Shown: positions 25,701-33,944 of the stretch, in pieces | Numbering within the stretch: position 1 is the first letter of the stretch | How the letters are laid out: every line of letters starts with the position of its first letter | From: Psychrobacter sp. NG254 | Lineage (GTDB): Bacteria > Pseudomonadota > Gammaproteobacteria > Pseudomonadales > Moraxellaceae | Length of the DNA: 64,000 bases | Assembly (NCBI RefSeq): GCF_015277735.1 | Contig: NZ_JADHDA010000004.1 | Location: 1-64,000 of the forward strand | Direction of reading: 5' to 3' | Made by a program: the position numbers and the translations under genes | Notes under the pieces: model-generated | Databases searched by the model: none | The model's input: only the letters and a program-made list of their open reading frames with translations | Told to the model about the DNA's origin: nothing

Positions 25701-25740
25701 ATTGAGCAGTCGCTCAATAATTATTTGAGTAATCATTCAA
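25701..25740. promoter_or_regulatory. Operator candidates 2 and 3 (paired inverted repeats)
   Basis: ATTGAGCAGTCGCTCAAT (25701-25718, perfect 7-bp arms) and TTGAGTAATCATTCAA (25725-25740, one mismatch) share the TTGAG-N6-CTCAA pattern of operator 1. Their centres are 23 bp apart. The remaining intergenic sequence to 26013 holds no gene, only a possible partial copy of the dispersed repeat near 25895-25925. Confidence 0.6.
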
Positions 25741-26013
25741 GTAAATTGTAATGGTGCGATTACACTTCTCAGTTTTATTATAGTTATGCTATAAATATCA
25801 ATGACTTAATAAAGTAACACTGTGTAAGTAATGACATGAAAATAACAAGAGAAAAGTTATTATTGGGCGTTGAGAAGATTGATAATGTTCAGATAGTTAA
25901 TCGAACTGCCCTCTTAAAGTGTTAGTAAGGAAACAGAAAAACAGAGCAGGGTATCGCTCTCCTTATGGTTACCGATATATCGTGACTCTAATACTCAAGG
26001 AATCGAGACGATA

Positions 26014-26304
26014 TTAATTAACTTGTGTCATCTCATGTAGAACAAATGATTCCACCTTACCTTCTGTGGCAGCTGAAAAGTCTTTTAGAGATTGGTTTTG
26101 CATATGTACTTGCCATAACTCGCGCGTCGCCCAGCTCTCATGAAACATAAAGTGAGTCGGTTCGTCGTTATCTTGGAATAGGTCATAACGAATACAGCCT
26201 TCTTCACTACGTGTCACTGGTATCAGTTTTTCGAGCTCAGACTTTACGAGGGCGATGCTAGTGTCTTTTGCCGTTATATGGGCAATAACCGTTAATGTAG
26301 ACAT
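26014..26304 (-). CDS. Antibiotic biosynthesis monooxygenase (ABM) family protein, YgiN-like putative quinol monooxygenase
   Basis: 96 residues from the ATG preceded by AAAGGA; a 23-residue longer frame lacks a site. Blocks STLTVIAHITAK, SELEKLIPVTRSEEGCIRYDLFQDNDEPTHFMFHESWATRELWQVHMQ and VESFVLHEM match the dimeric alpha-beta ABM barrel of YgiN. The family acts on quinols or related small aromatics without cofactors, but the substrate here is not deducible. It is transcribed divergently from a GST gene, with a perfect palindrome (26391-26404) between them that probably controls one or both. Confidence 0.85.
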   Translation of the reverse strand: MSTLTVIAHITAKDTSIALVKSELEKLIPVTRSEEGCIRYDLFQDNDEPTHFMFHESWATRELWQVHMQNQSLKDFSAATEGKVESFVLHEMTQVN

Positions 26305-26390
26305 TTTTAATCCTTTATTATCATTCATTAATAGGATGGGTAGTGCAGCCTGTATGGGTACATAATTGATCATATCAATATATTACTACT

Positions 26391-26404
26391 TGAACGTACG
26401 TTCA
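26391..26404. promoter_or_regulatory. Perfect palindrome TGAACGTACGTTCA, operator candidate
   Basis: A self-complementary 14-mer in the divergent region between the ABM-family gene (minus) and the GST gene (plus). The size and symmetry suit a dimeric TetR or similar repressor. Confidence 0.55.
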
Positions 26405-26523
26405 TTTATGGCTATAGTATTTGTCAGACAATAAGAAAATGCTTCAGATCACGATGCCTATTTTTTGTTATCTCTTACCCCTTTTATAGTCATCAGACTA
26501 CCACTTATTAATAGGATAAGATT

Positions 26524-27204
26524 ATGTTTAAGTTGTATTTCCATCAAACCCCAAATCCAATGAAAGTAGCACTGTTTTTCGAAGAGACTGGGCTGCCTTA
26601 CGAGCTTGTGGCAGTAGATACGCTAAAAGGAGAGCAGCATACGCCTGAGTACCGTGCTATTAACCCAAATGCCAAAACGCCAGCCCTTGAAGATGATGGC
26701 AAACGTGTTTTCGACTCTACCGCTATTTTGATGTATTTGTCTGAAAAAACAGGATTGCTGGCAGGGCAGCCAGAAGATCGTAGTGAGATGCTGTCATGGC
26801 TACTGTTTGTCGCATCAGGGCTAGGTCCTTTTTCTGGTCAATCGGTACACTTTCAACACAAAGCGCCAGAAAAAATCCCTTATGCCATCAATCGTTATTT
26901 GCGTGAAGCACAGCGTCACTACGAAGTGCTAGACACGCATTTAGAAGGCCGTGAATATATGGTCGGCGATAGCTATTCAATTGCTGATATTTCTACTTGG
27001 GGCTGGATTGATAAGGCGACATTTGTATTGGGCGAGGGCGGCTTAGATAATTACCCGAATCTAAAGCGTTGGTTTGCTAGTATTGATGCCCGTCCTGCCG
27101 TGCAAAAAGCCCGTGATATCCCTAAAGGTATTGATTTCAAAACTGATTTTGATGACGTGGCTGCACGCGCGCTTTATCCGCAAAACTTTGACAAAAACAG
27201 CTAA
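26524..27204 (+). CDS. Glutathione S-transferase family protein
   Basis: 226 residues, canonical two-domain GST. The N-terminal thioredoxin domain is LYFHQTPNPMKVALFFEETGLPYELVAVD, with Asn/Thr rather than Tyr near the glutathione thiol, then AINPNAKTPALEDDGKRVFDSTAILMYL (cis-Pro and Glu/Asp-Ser glutathione contacts). The C-domain contains YMVGDSYSIADISTWGWI. It is closest in style to nu-class/YfcG-type GSTs. AGGATAAG precedes the ATG. A TetR regulator gene follows at 27339. Confidence 0.9.
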   Translation: MFKLYFHQTPNPMKVALFFEETGLPYELVAVDTLKGEQHTPEYRAINPNAKTPALEDDGKRVFDSTAILMYLSEKTGLLAGQPEDRSEMLSWLLFVASGLGPFSGQSVHFQHKAPEKIPYAINRYLREAQRHYEVLDTHLEGREYMVGDSYSIADISTWGWIDKATFVLGEGGLDNYPNLKRWFASIDARPAVQKARDIPKGIDFKTDFDDVAARALYPQNFDKNS

Positions 27205-27292
27205 TCACAGCAAAAAAGCTGAATAAGTCTTATAATATAAAAAGTGATTAAAACCAATGATTGGGGCATGCCCTAAGGTTGATTCTACAAAC

Positions 27293-27320
27293 TTTGCCTT
27301 AACATAGATGTTAAGGCAAA
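27293..27320. promoter_or_regulatory. Inverted repeat just upstream of the TetR gene, probable autoregulatory operator
   Basis: TTTGCCTTAACA, spacer TAGA, TGTTAAGGCAAA: perfect 12-bp arms ending 18 bp before the TetR-family ATG. No T-run, so it is not a terminator for the GST gene. Confidence 0.65.
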
Positions 27321-27338
27321 GATATTAAGGTGAAAATT

Positions 27339-27923
27339 ATGAGTGCTCCGATAAAGTTCAATCGTGATGAGGTGATTGAAAAAGCAAAAAATCTCTACTG
27401 GGAAAAAGGCTATCACGCAACCTCAATGCGAAACCTGCAAGATGTGGTGAACATGCACCCGGGTAGTATTTATGCAGCTTTCGGCAGTAAAGACAAATTG
27501 TTTACAGAATCGCTCAATCGTTATGCCGTAGAAGGTGCCAAGCGCTTGGCTGATTGCATGGCGCAAAAAGACACGGTACTTGACGGCTTAAAGTATTTTA
27601 TTCATACAGTGATTGTCTGTAATAAAGCCACGGCGCCAAGTGGTATGTGCATGATTGTAAAGACAGTCGCTGAGCTCACTCAGAATGACAGTCCAGAATT
27701 GCTGGCTCATGCCACTAGCATTCTAGAAGGTATTGAGGCATCATTTGCCACGCTGTTTGCACAAGCTGTCGATAGTGGCGAGATTGGCAAAGATAAAGAC
27801 CCGATCGAGCTGGCACGTTATCTTCAGATTCAAATCATCGGTCTACGTACTTATGCTCAAGTGACGAGTGATCAACAAGCAGTAGAAAGATATATTGACG
27901 GTATTTTTAAGAACATGTTGTAA
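27339..27923 (+). CDS. TetR/AcrR family transcriptional regulator
   Basis: 194 residues from the ATG at 27339 (TAAGG eight bases upstream; the GTG at 27330 overlaps it). The N-terminal helix-turn-helix (FNRDEVIEKAKNLYWEKGYHATSMRNLQDVVNMHPGSIYAAFGSKDKLFTESL) is classical TetR_N. The ligand domain has cysteines in VIVCNKATAPSGMCMIVKTVAEL, reminiscent of redox- or electrophile-sensing TetR proteins. It is likely autorepressed through the 27293-27320 repeat and could control the adjacent GST and redox genes; the target sites are not proven. Confidence 0.88.
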   Translation: MSAPIKFNRDEVIEKAKNLYWEKGYHATSMRNLQDVVNMHPGSIYAAFGSKDKLFTESLNRYAVEGAKRLADCMAQKDTVLDGLKYFIHTVIVCNKATAPSGMCMIVKTVAELTQNDSPELLAHATSILEGIEASFATLFAQAVDSGEIGKDKDPIELARYLQIQIIGLRTYAQVTSDQQAVERYIDGIFKNML

Positions 27924-28006
27924 GAAATTTACTACTATATCGACCACAAATTTGCTTTTCTCATCAATATAATTCTTTCTCTTACAAAAGTAGTTATATG
28001 CCTCAT

Positions 28007-28040
28007 AAAAAACCGCACGCTAAACAGCGTGCGGTTTTTT
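28007..28040. terminator. Bidirectional intrinsic terminator
   Basis: A perfect 15-bp stem AAAAAACCGCACGCT / AGCGTGCGGTTTTTT with AAAC loop, between the convergent TetR and haloalkane dehalogenase genes. Confidence 0.93.
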
Positions 28041-28091
28041 GATGCTATGTTTAACCTATTAATATATCAAGACAGTGATGAATAAGATGTA

Positions 28092-29003
28092 TTAGGCTGG
28101 GTTATCTTCGATAAACTTCAGCAACAGCTCAGCCAACGTTTCGCCTTGGTCTTCTTGCAGAAAATGACCGCCGTTGACAATGGTCGTATGGTTTTGACCT
28201 TTGGTACCCGGAATGAGCTTTTGCATGATTCGATCACCGCCACCAGTCACTGGGTCAGAATCACTAAACAGTGTGATAAAAGGCTTTATCCACTTGCTCA
28301 GCTCGACCCAAGCGGCACGGTTGTTTGCTGAAGCGGGATCATCTGGTGTAGTGGGCACAAGCAACGGAAACTGTCTGGCGCCTTCTTTATAAGACTCATC
28401 GGGGAATGGCGCATCGTAAGCATCCAGTACGGCTTGTGACAGCGTCGTTGTGGTACCACTTTTGATAGTCGCTCCTGCATTGAATTGAGGCGTCTCTTGC
28501 GAAAACTGCTGCCATTTACGAAACCCTTCGCCAGGATCGTGATCACCAGTAGGAAGCATGGTATTACCAGCCGCTACCCGAGCAAACTTATCAGGATGTG
28601 CTGCTACCAAGCGTAGACCAATTAAACCGCCCCAATCCTGACAAAACAACGTGATGTTTTTTAAATTTAATTGATCGAGCACCGATTGCATCCAGTCAAC
28701 ATGGCGCTGATACGTATAGTCAGTACGTGAGGCGGGCTTGTCTGAGCGTCCAAAACCAGGAAGGTCTGGCACAATCACACGGTGTCCTGCTGCTGTTAAT
28801 ATCGGAATGACTTTGCGATACAGATAAGACCAAGAAGGCTCACCGTGTAATAGCAAGATAGGGTCAGCATCGCTTGGGCCTTCATCGAGGTAATGCACCC
28901 GCAGCTCACCGCCTTCAGTATCATCGACCATCAGATAGTTCGGTTCAAAATCGTAATCTTGCAAGTTAGCAAAACACGAATCAGGTGTCCTAAGTGCTTT
29001 CAT
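28092..29003 (-). CDS. Haloalkane dehalogenase, HLD-I subfamily-like alpha/beta hydrolase
   Basis: 303 residues from the ATG preceded by AAGGA; longer in-frame starts lack a site. HGEPSWSYLYRK (53-64) is the subfamily-I oxyanion/halide motif with Glu55 and Trp58. FCQDWGG places the nucleophile Asp123 and the halide-stabilising Trp124. The catalytic acid is probably Asp in LFSDSDPVTGG, and the base His lies in GGHFLQED. Cap blocks LPTGDHDPGEGFRKW and YDAPFPDESYKEGARQFP follow the DhmA/DhlA pattern. It is predicted to hydrolyse carbon-halogen bonds to alcohol plus halide in the cytosol. The family also includes related hydrolases, so substrate activity needs testing. Confidence 0.85.
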   Translation of the reverse strand: MKALRTPDSCFANLQDYDFEPNYLMVDDTEGGELRVHYLDEGPSDADPILLLHGEPSWSYLYRKVIPILTAAGHRVIVPDLPGFGRSDKPASRTDYTYQRHVDWMQSVLDQLNLKNITLFCQDWGGLIGLRLVAAHPDKFARVAAGNTMLPTGDHDPGEGFRKWQQFSQETPQFNAGATIKSGTTTTLSQAVLDAYDAPFPDESYKEGARQFPLLVPTTPDDPASANNRAAWVELSKWIKPFITLFSDSDPVTGGGDRIMQKLIPGTKGQNHTTIVNGGHFLQEDQGETLAELLLKFIEDNPA

Positions 29004-29108
29004 ATATCGTCCTTGAGTGGGATAAATAACGGTGCGTTCTCGCACGGATGTCAAAAAATTGGTTGAAGAATGGATGCTGGTACGCTCATGTTTGTAGGTA
29101 CACAGCAC

Positions 29109-29512
29109 TGACAGAGTAGAGATTAGGATCTAAAAGGCTATTTGTATTATATGCAAGTCACTGGCTATCAGATACCATCAATGAAGACTATAGCGTATAA
29201 ACCTTGGCCACTGCAAACCATTAGCATGTGGACGGCCCGTTCTTTGATTTCAGAGGTATACGTTTTTATTCAGTTATTCTAAATCGTCTGGATATTGTGT
29301 GACGTCTTTAATATTAGCGCTCTTGCATAGGTCATCGTTAAACATTGAAGCTTTTACTTACTTGACATGGATTCAGAGTTATCTCAAATATCGTCAATCC
29401 TTTATAAAAGAGTGACAGCGTCAACCTCGCTTGAAGTATCACCTATACATCTGTACTCGGTTGCCTTGACTCTTTTTTAAACTGAATCAACTATAGGAAG
29501 GTGCGCATTATC
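29109..29512. other. Intergenic region with a diverged dispersed repeat
   Basis: No gene seen. It contains the promoter side of the dehalogenase gene at its left and repeat copy 4 near the DUF1003 gene end. Confidence 0.4.
29388..29495. repeat. Dispersed MITE-like repeat, diverged copy 4
   Basis: The interior and right end (CAACCTCGCTTGAAG, CATCTGTACTCGGTTGCCTTGA, ACTGAATCAACTATA) match copies 1-3; the left terminus is eroded. Confidence 0.45.
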
Positions 29513-30214
29513 CTAATCTTTTTTGCCCATCTCAGACAATAAATCGAGCTGTATTTCTTGTATTTCAGCCAGCCTTTCCCATTGATGAATCAACAGGTGA
29601 TCCAATTTTTCATGTAAATGCTGAATTTCAAGTTCGGCTTTGAGGTTAATTTGATAATCGTTTTCTGAGCGCAATCTGTCTTTTGATTCTTGTCTATTTT
29701 GGCTCATCATAATTACCGGCGCCTGAATAGCTGCAATACACGATAGTATTAGATTTAACAGAATAAAGGGATAAGGATCAGCTGGACGTGTCACCATAAC
29801 CATCGTATTAAAAGTAATCCAAACCGTTATAAAAACAGCAAAGCAAATGAGAAAAGACCAACTACCACCAAAAGTTGCAATTTTATCTGCCAATCGTTCA
29901 CCCAAAGTCCAGTTTTGATCTAGCGTGCTGTCAGTATTTTTGGTGATTAAATCATGCTCTTGCATACTTTTGATCAATTCGTACTCAAGATCAGTTACTT
30001 CTCCTTTCTCTGATTTTAATAAAGAGTGGACATATTGCATGCGATATTTGCTTAAATCTGTCTGACAAATATAGCTTTTTGATGAAAATTCTGGAAAGTC
30101 ATGTGAAATCTCTGCCATAACCACTTTCCGTACGGTGCCTAGAGGTATAAGGCTGTCTATCGGATACTTTAGTTTGCATATAATACATTGATGCAACTCA
30201 TTGTTTTCGCTCAT
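29513..30214 (-). CDS. DUF1003 membrane protein
   Basis: 233 residues from the ATG at 30214 (GAAGAG upstream; a start seven codons earlier is possible). The N-terminal third is cytosolic with a zinc-finger-like CIICKLKYP pair and a later single Cys. Then come the DUF1003 signature LGERLADKIATFGGSWSFL, two transmembrane helices (about 117-137 and 151-172, with the RPADPYPFILLNLILSCIAAIQAPVIMMSQNRQ loop) and the charged tail KDRLRSENDYQINLKAELEIQHLHEKLDHL. The function of the family is unknown. Confidence 0.88.
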   Translation of the reverse strand: MSENNELHQCIICKLKYPIDSLIPLGTVRKVVMAEISHDFPEFSSKSYICQTDLSKYRMQYVHSLLKSEKGEVTDLEYELIKSMQEHDLITKNTDSTLDQNWTLGERLADKIATFGGSWSFLICFAVFITVWITFNTMVMVTRPADPYPFILLNLILSCIAAIQAPVIMMSQNRQESKDRLRSENDYQINLKAELEIQHLHEKLDHLLIHQWERLAEIQEIQLDLLSEMGKKD

Positions 30215-30371
30215 AGCTACACTCTTCGTCATCATTATAGTCTTCTAAACTTATAATTTTTATACTTCAAAATACGTTATGTTTGGTATTTATGCCTTTC
30301 AATTGCTTGAAAAGTTCTGACCCTTAGCATCCTACTCTAATTATAAAGTACAGGGTTTTATATAAATGTAT

Positions 30372-31067
30372 TTATGCTACGCCAAATAAGCGTCCGATCA
30401 ACGATGTGGCTAGCATGGCAAGCACACCCCAAACCACTACTCGAGCAGTAGCCGGAATGATAGGCGCGCCGCCCAAGCGTGCTGACACTACACCTAGTAA
30501 TATCAATCCCAATAAAGTTATAGACGCTAACGACCAGACTAGTGATTGCGCTGGCAATATCAAAATACCAAGAATAGGTAGTATAGCGCCTGCGATGAAT
30601 GACAAGCCTGAAGCAATTGAGGCATGAATCGGCTTTGCTTGGCTAAGATCGGTCAAGCCTATCTCATCACGAGCATGGGCTTCAAGCGCATCGTGCTCTG
30701 TTAAGGCGATGGCAACTTGATGCGCTAAGGCATGATCAAGTCCACGAGTCTCATAAATTTTCGTCAGCTCAAGCATCTCGCGTTCAGCATTATGAGTCAG
30801 CTCGTAAAGCTCCTTTTCTAAATCAGCCTTCTCAGTATCTGCTTGTGAGGACACTGAAATATACTCGCCAGCAGCCATCGATAGCGCACCTGCGGTTAGT
30901 GCAGCCATCCCTGTCAGTAATAACGTCTGACTGCTTGGGTTTGCCGCTGCAACACCAACTAATAAACTGGCAGTTGAGATCAGTCCATCATTTGCACCCA
31001 ACACCGCCGCGCGCAACCAATGATTACGATTACTTAGGTGTGCCTCATTATGAATAGAGTGATTCAT
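30372..31067 (-). CDS. VIT1/CCC1-family iron/manganese transporter
   Basis: 231 residues. The family signature LRAAVLGANDGLISTASLLVGVAAA at the start, GALSMAAGEYISVSSQADTEKADLEKE at the end of helix 2, a cytosolic helical hairpin (about 80-140) rich in Glu/His as in the metal-binding domain, and three further transmembrane helices. It probably exports or sequesters Fe(II)/Mn(II) at the inner membrane. AAGGGTA precedes the start. The adjacent DUF1003 gene has the same orientation but lies 150 bp away. Confidence 0.92.
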   Translation of the reverse strand: MNHSIHNEAHLSNRNHWLRAAVLGANDGLISTASLLVGVAAANPSSQTLLLTGMAALTAGALSMAAGEYISVSSQADTEKADLEKELYELTHNAEREMLELTKIYETRGLDHALAHQVAIALTEHDALEAHARDEIGLTDLSQAKPIHASIASGLSFIAGAILPILGILILPAQSLVWSLASITLLGLILLGVVSARLGGAPIIPATARVVVWGVLAMLATSLIGRLFGVA

Positions 31068-31149
31068 AAATACCCTTAAATATTAATATATGGATTTCAG
31101 CATTATTCAAATTCTTTAACATACATTCTGCATACAGAGGTCTAAGAGA

Positions 31150-31560
31150 ATACTGAACCGCCCCGACTTTGTCGGAGGCTGATTAACTTGAGGCAAGCAG
31201 CAATGCCTGACAGGGTTAAATGATCATCATAGCGCTTTTCAAACTTAAAAGGTGACACATAACCAACCTTACTATGTAGACGAGTCTTATTGAGGCAGTC
31301 TACCCATTCAAGAACTGCCAATTCAACATCGTTAACGCTATTGCAGTTCTCTTTTAAATAATGAATTACTTTAGTCTAATAAAGGTCATTGACCATTTTA
31401 GTCAATGCATTGAAGCAATAATGCCAGAGTGAGTCATACTAGAAGGGTAGCGAATGAACAGATACTGACCATCTCTATCGCTATGGTAAATCCCATCTTT
31501 GAGGTTGTTTCTGTCTGTTATCGCTTGATTTAATCGACGTGTGATTTATTTGATTGCTTC
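31150..31560 (-). pseudogene. Decayed IS3-family transposase (OrfB) remnant with one IS end
   Basis: Read on the minus strand in pieces, it gives KDGIYHSDRDGQYLFIRYPSS (the conserved HSDRGSQY block of IS3 OrfB), then after stops and frameshifts LAVLEWVDCLNKTRLHSKVGYVSPFKFEKRY, the standard OrfB C-terminus. The flank TGAACCGCCCCGACTTTGTC at 31153 looks like an IS3/IS51-group terminus. The part toward 31900 has no recognisable transposase, so the other end is lost or beyond recognition. Confidence 0.65.
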
Positions 31561-31931
31561 AAGAATTGCCATAACTCCAGTATAATAGGGTGCTGCGGTG
31601 AAAAGCGTGCTTTGACAGGCTTTATTCTGCCAATGAGATGATGCTTCAGTCACTACTTCTGGCTACCAAAGATTTGTACTTAAGTGCGCATTATTAGTCG
31701 CTGTCTTATTGATTGATTCGACTTTGAATTTCGTATTAGCGCTCTGTACTTTCTTGCTCGTGATACACTTGCTGTCAAGTGGTGGGTTGATCAATCCATT
31801 GTACTGCCACGATTGTTTTAGCATCGCTCAATCAACTTGAATAATGACTGTGAGTTCGATGAAATAGTCAAACCATTCAAATCATTAAATTTTATTCATA
31901 TACCTTCAATAATTAATAAGAAGATTTTATT
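31561..31931. other. Intergenic remainder before maeA
   Basis: No intact gene. Possibly further decayed mobile-element sequence, plus the promoter of the malic enzyme gene; I see no reliable promoter motif. Confidence 0.35.
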
Positions 31932-33614
31932 ATGCAAACCAAACGTCCGTTATATATCCCTTTTGCTGGACCAGCATTGTTAGAAACCCCTTTATTAAAT
32001 AAGGGCAGTGCTTTTTCATCAGAAGAACGTGATAGCTTTAATTTAACGGGTTTATTGCCTCATAATATTGAGACGATTGAAGAGCAGTCATTACGTGCTT
32101 ATCATCAACTTCGCTCATTCACTAATGATATGGATAAGCATATTTACTTGCGTAACATCCAAGATACCAATGAGACCTTATTTCATCATCTGATTGAACA
32201 GCATATCGAAGAGGTCATGCCGCTCATATACACACCAACGGTTGGGCAAGCGTGTGAAAAATTCTCTCAGATTTATCGCCGCAAACGTGGTTTGTTTGTC
32301 TCGTATCCTGAGCGTCACAAAATCGATGACATGCTGCAAAATGCCACCAAACAAAACGTGAAAGTAATCGTTGTCACCGATGGTGAACGTATATTAGGCC
32401 TAGGCGACCAAGGCATTGGCGGTATGGGTATTCCCATTGGTAAATTGTCGTTATATACGGCTTGTGGTGGTATCAGCCCCGCTTATTGCCTACCAATTTT
32501 GTTAGATGTCGGCACCAACAACCAACAGTTGCTTGACGATCCTATGTACATGGGTTGGAGAAATCCACGCATCTCGGGTGATGAATATAATGAGTTTGTA
32601 GATTTGTTTATTCAAGCCGTTAAGCGCCGCTGGCCTGAGGCATTATTACAATTTGAAGATTTTGCCCAAGAGAATGCGACACCATTATTGAATAAATATC
32701 GTGACCAATTATGCTGCTTTAATGATGATATTCAGGGCACTGCTGCTGTTTCAGTCGGTACCTTGATTGCCGCGTGCTTGAATAAAGGTCAAAAGCTTAG
32801 CCAACAGAATATCGCGTTTTTAGGCGCAGGATCTGCTGGTTGCGGTATTGCTGAGCATATTATTCGCCAAATGCAGCGTGAAGGGTTGACTGAAGAGCAA
32901 GCTCGCAGCCAAGTCTTTATGGTTGATCGTTATGGCTTGCTTACTGATGGCATGACAGAGCTACAAAAATTCCAAGAGCCGTTAGTGCAAAAAGAATCCG
33001 CTATTGCAAGCTGGGATAGAAGTAAGAAACTTGGTTTAGCGCAAGTGGTTAAACAAGCAAAAATAACCGTATTATTCGGCGTCAGTGGACAAAAAGGTCT
33101 ATTCACCCAAGAAGTGATCGAAACGCTATGTGCTAATACGGAACATCCGATTGTATTACCGCTGTCAAACCCAACGTCTCGTGTGGAAGCAACGCCGCAA
33201 GAAGTGACTAATTGGAGCAAAGGTAAGGCAATTATTGCAACTGGTAGCCCCTTTCCTCATACCACTTATGAGGGTCAGACTTTTGAGGTGTCGCAGTGTA
33301 ATAACAGCTATATTTTCCCCGGTATTGGTTTGGGTGTTTTAGCAGCACGTGCGACGGGCATTAGCGATAATATGTTGATGGCGGCAAGCCAAGCACTTGC
33401 AGATATATCTATGGAACACGAAAAAGCACCAGGTGCCATCTTACCGCCAATTAGAGTTATTAGAGAGATCAGTGAAAAAATAGCCTATGCAGTCGCACAA
33501 CAAGCGATTGAAGATAAATTGGCACTACCTGTCACTGCAGAGAATTTAGAGCGTCAATTAAAAGCCAATTTTTGGTTACCGACATACCGTAATTATCGCC
33601 GTACCTCTTTCTAA
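31932..33614 (+). CDS. maeA: NAD-dependent malic enzyme (SfcA/MaeA type)
   Basis: 560 residues, the long malic enzyme form. The N-terminal domain has [22 protein letters not shown] and [24 protein letters not shown]; the malate site is [34 protein letters not shown]; the metal-binding segment is [36 protein letters not shown]; the NAD fold is [30 protein letters not shown] and [13 protein letters not shown] follow. It catalyses oxidative decarboxylation of malate to pyruvate. AGAAGATT precedes the ATG. A terminator follows at 33632. Confidence 0.95.
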   Translation: MQTKRPLYIPFAGPALLETPLLNKGSAFSSEERDSFNLTGLLPHNIETIEEQSLRAYHQLRSFTNDMDKHIYLRNIQDTNETLFHHLIEQHIEEVMPLIYTPTVGQACEKFSQIYRRKRGLFVSYPERHKIDDMLQNATKQNVKVIVVTDGERILGLGDQGIGGMGIPIGKLSLYTACGGISPAYCLPILLDVGTNNQQLLDDPMYMGWRNPRISGDEYNEFVDLFIQAVKRRWPEALLQFEDFAQENATPLLNKYRDQLCCFNDDIQGTAAVSVGTLIAACLNKGQKLSQQNIAFLGAGSAGCGIAEHIIRQMQREGLTEEQARSQVFMVDRYGLLTDGMTELQKFQEPLVQKESAIASWDRSKKLGLAQVVKQAKITVLFGVSGQKGLFTQEVIETLCANTEHPIVLPLSNPTSRVEATPQEVTNWSKGKAIIATGSPFPHTTYEGQTFEVSQCNNSYIFPGIGLGVLAARATGISDNMLMAASQALADISMEHEKAPGAILPPIRVIREISEKIAYAVAQQAIEDKLALPVTAENLERQLKANFWLPTYRNYRRTSF

Positions 33615-33631
33615 TTTTATAAAGTACACAC

Positions 33632-33673
33632 AAAAAGCCAAATGTTACCGTTAGAGGTAGCATTTGGCTTTTT
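33632..33673 (+). terminator. Intrinsic terminator after maeA
   Basis: AAAAAGCCAAATGTTACC / GGTAGCATTTGGCTTTTT, 18-bp stem with one G-U pair and a T-run. Confidence 0.9.
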
Positions 33674-33722
33674 TATTATAGGGTGTCATGAATATATTAT
33701 ATCGTTCAAAACCCATAAAAAA

Positions 33723-33751
33723 AGGCTTGCCGCATCGCTGCGAACAAGCCT
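33723..33751 (-). terminator. Terminator downstream of the tRNA gene
   Basis: AGGCTTG ... CAAGCCT with an inner CGCA/TGCG pairing. A run of seven A on the plus strand immediately left gives a T-run on the minus strand. It lies 22 bp downstream of the tRNA. Confidence 0.75.
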
Positions 33752-33773
33752 GATTTTTTTTGCACTATAAATT

Positions 33774-33850
33774 TGGTGGGCCCAGTAGGACTTGAACCTA
33801 CGACCAAAGGATTATGAGTCCTCTGCTCTAACCAACTGAGCTATGGGCCC
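33774..33850 (-). tRNA. tRNA with CAU anticodon (tRNA-Met, or tRNA-Ile2 if modified by TilS)
   Basis: 77 nt on the minus strand. The acceptor stem GGGCCCA pairs with TGGGCCC and CCACCA is encoded at the 3' end. The D-arm is AGCTCAGTTGGTTAGAGC, the anticodon arm GGACTCATAATCC with CAU at plus-strand 33814-33816, and the T-arm has GGTTCAAGTCC. The TTGGTCG variable region and GGTTCAAG resemble the minor isoleucine tRNA whose C34 becomes lysidine, so the identity (Met or Ile2) cannot be settled by eye. Confidence 0.93.
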
Positions 33851-33944
33851 TAACGCTAGACGGACAATGATACCTTATTTTTTGAATTTTTCAAGCAAAA
33901 AATGGGCCATTATCAAGATATTTTTTATAAAATGCTATTTTTTA

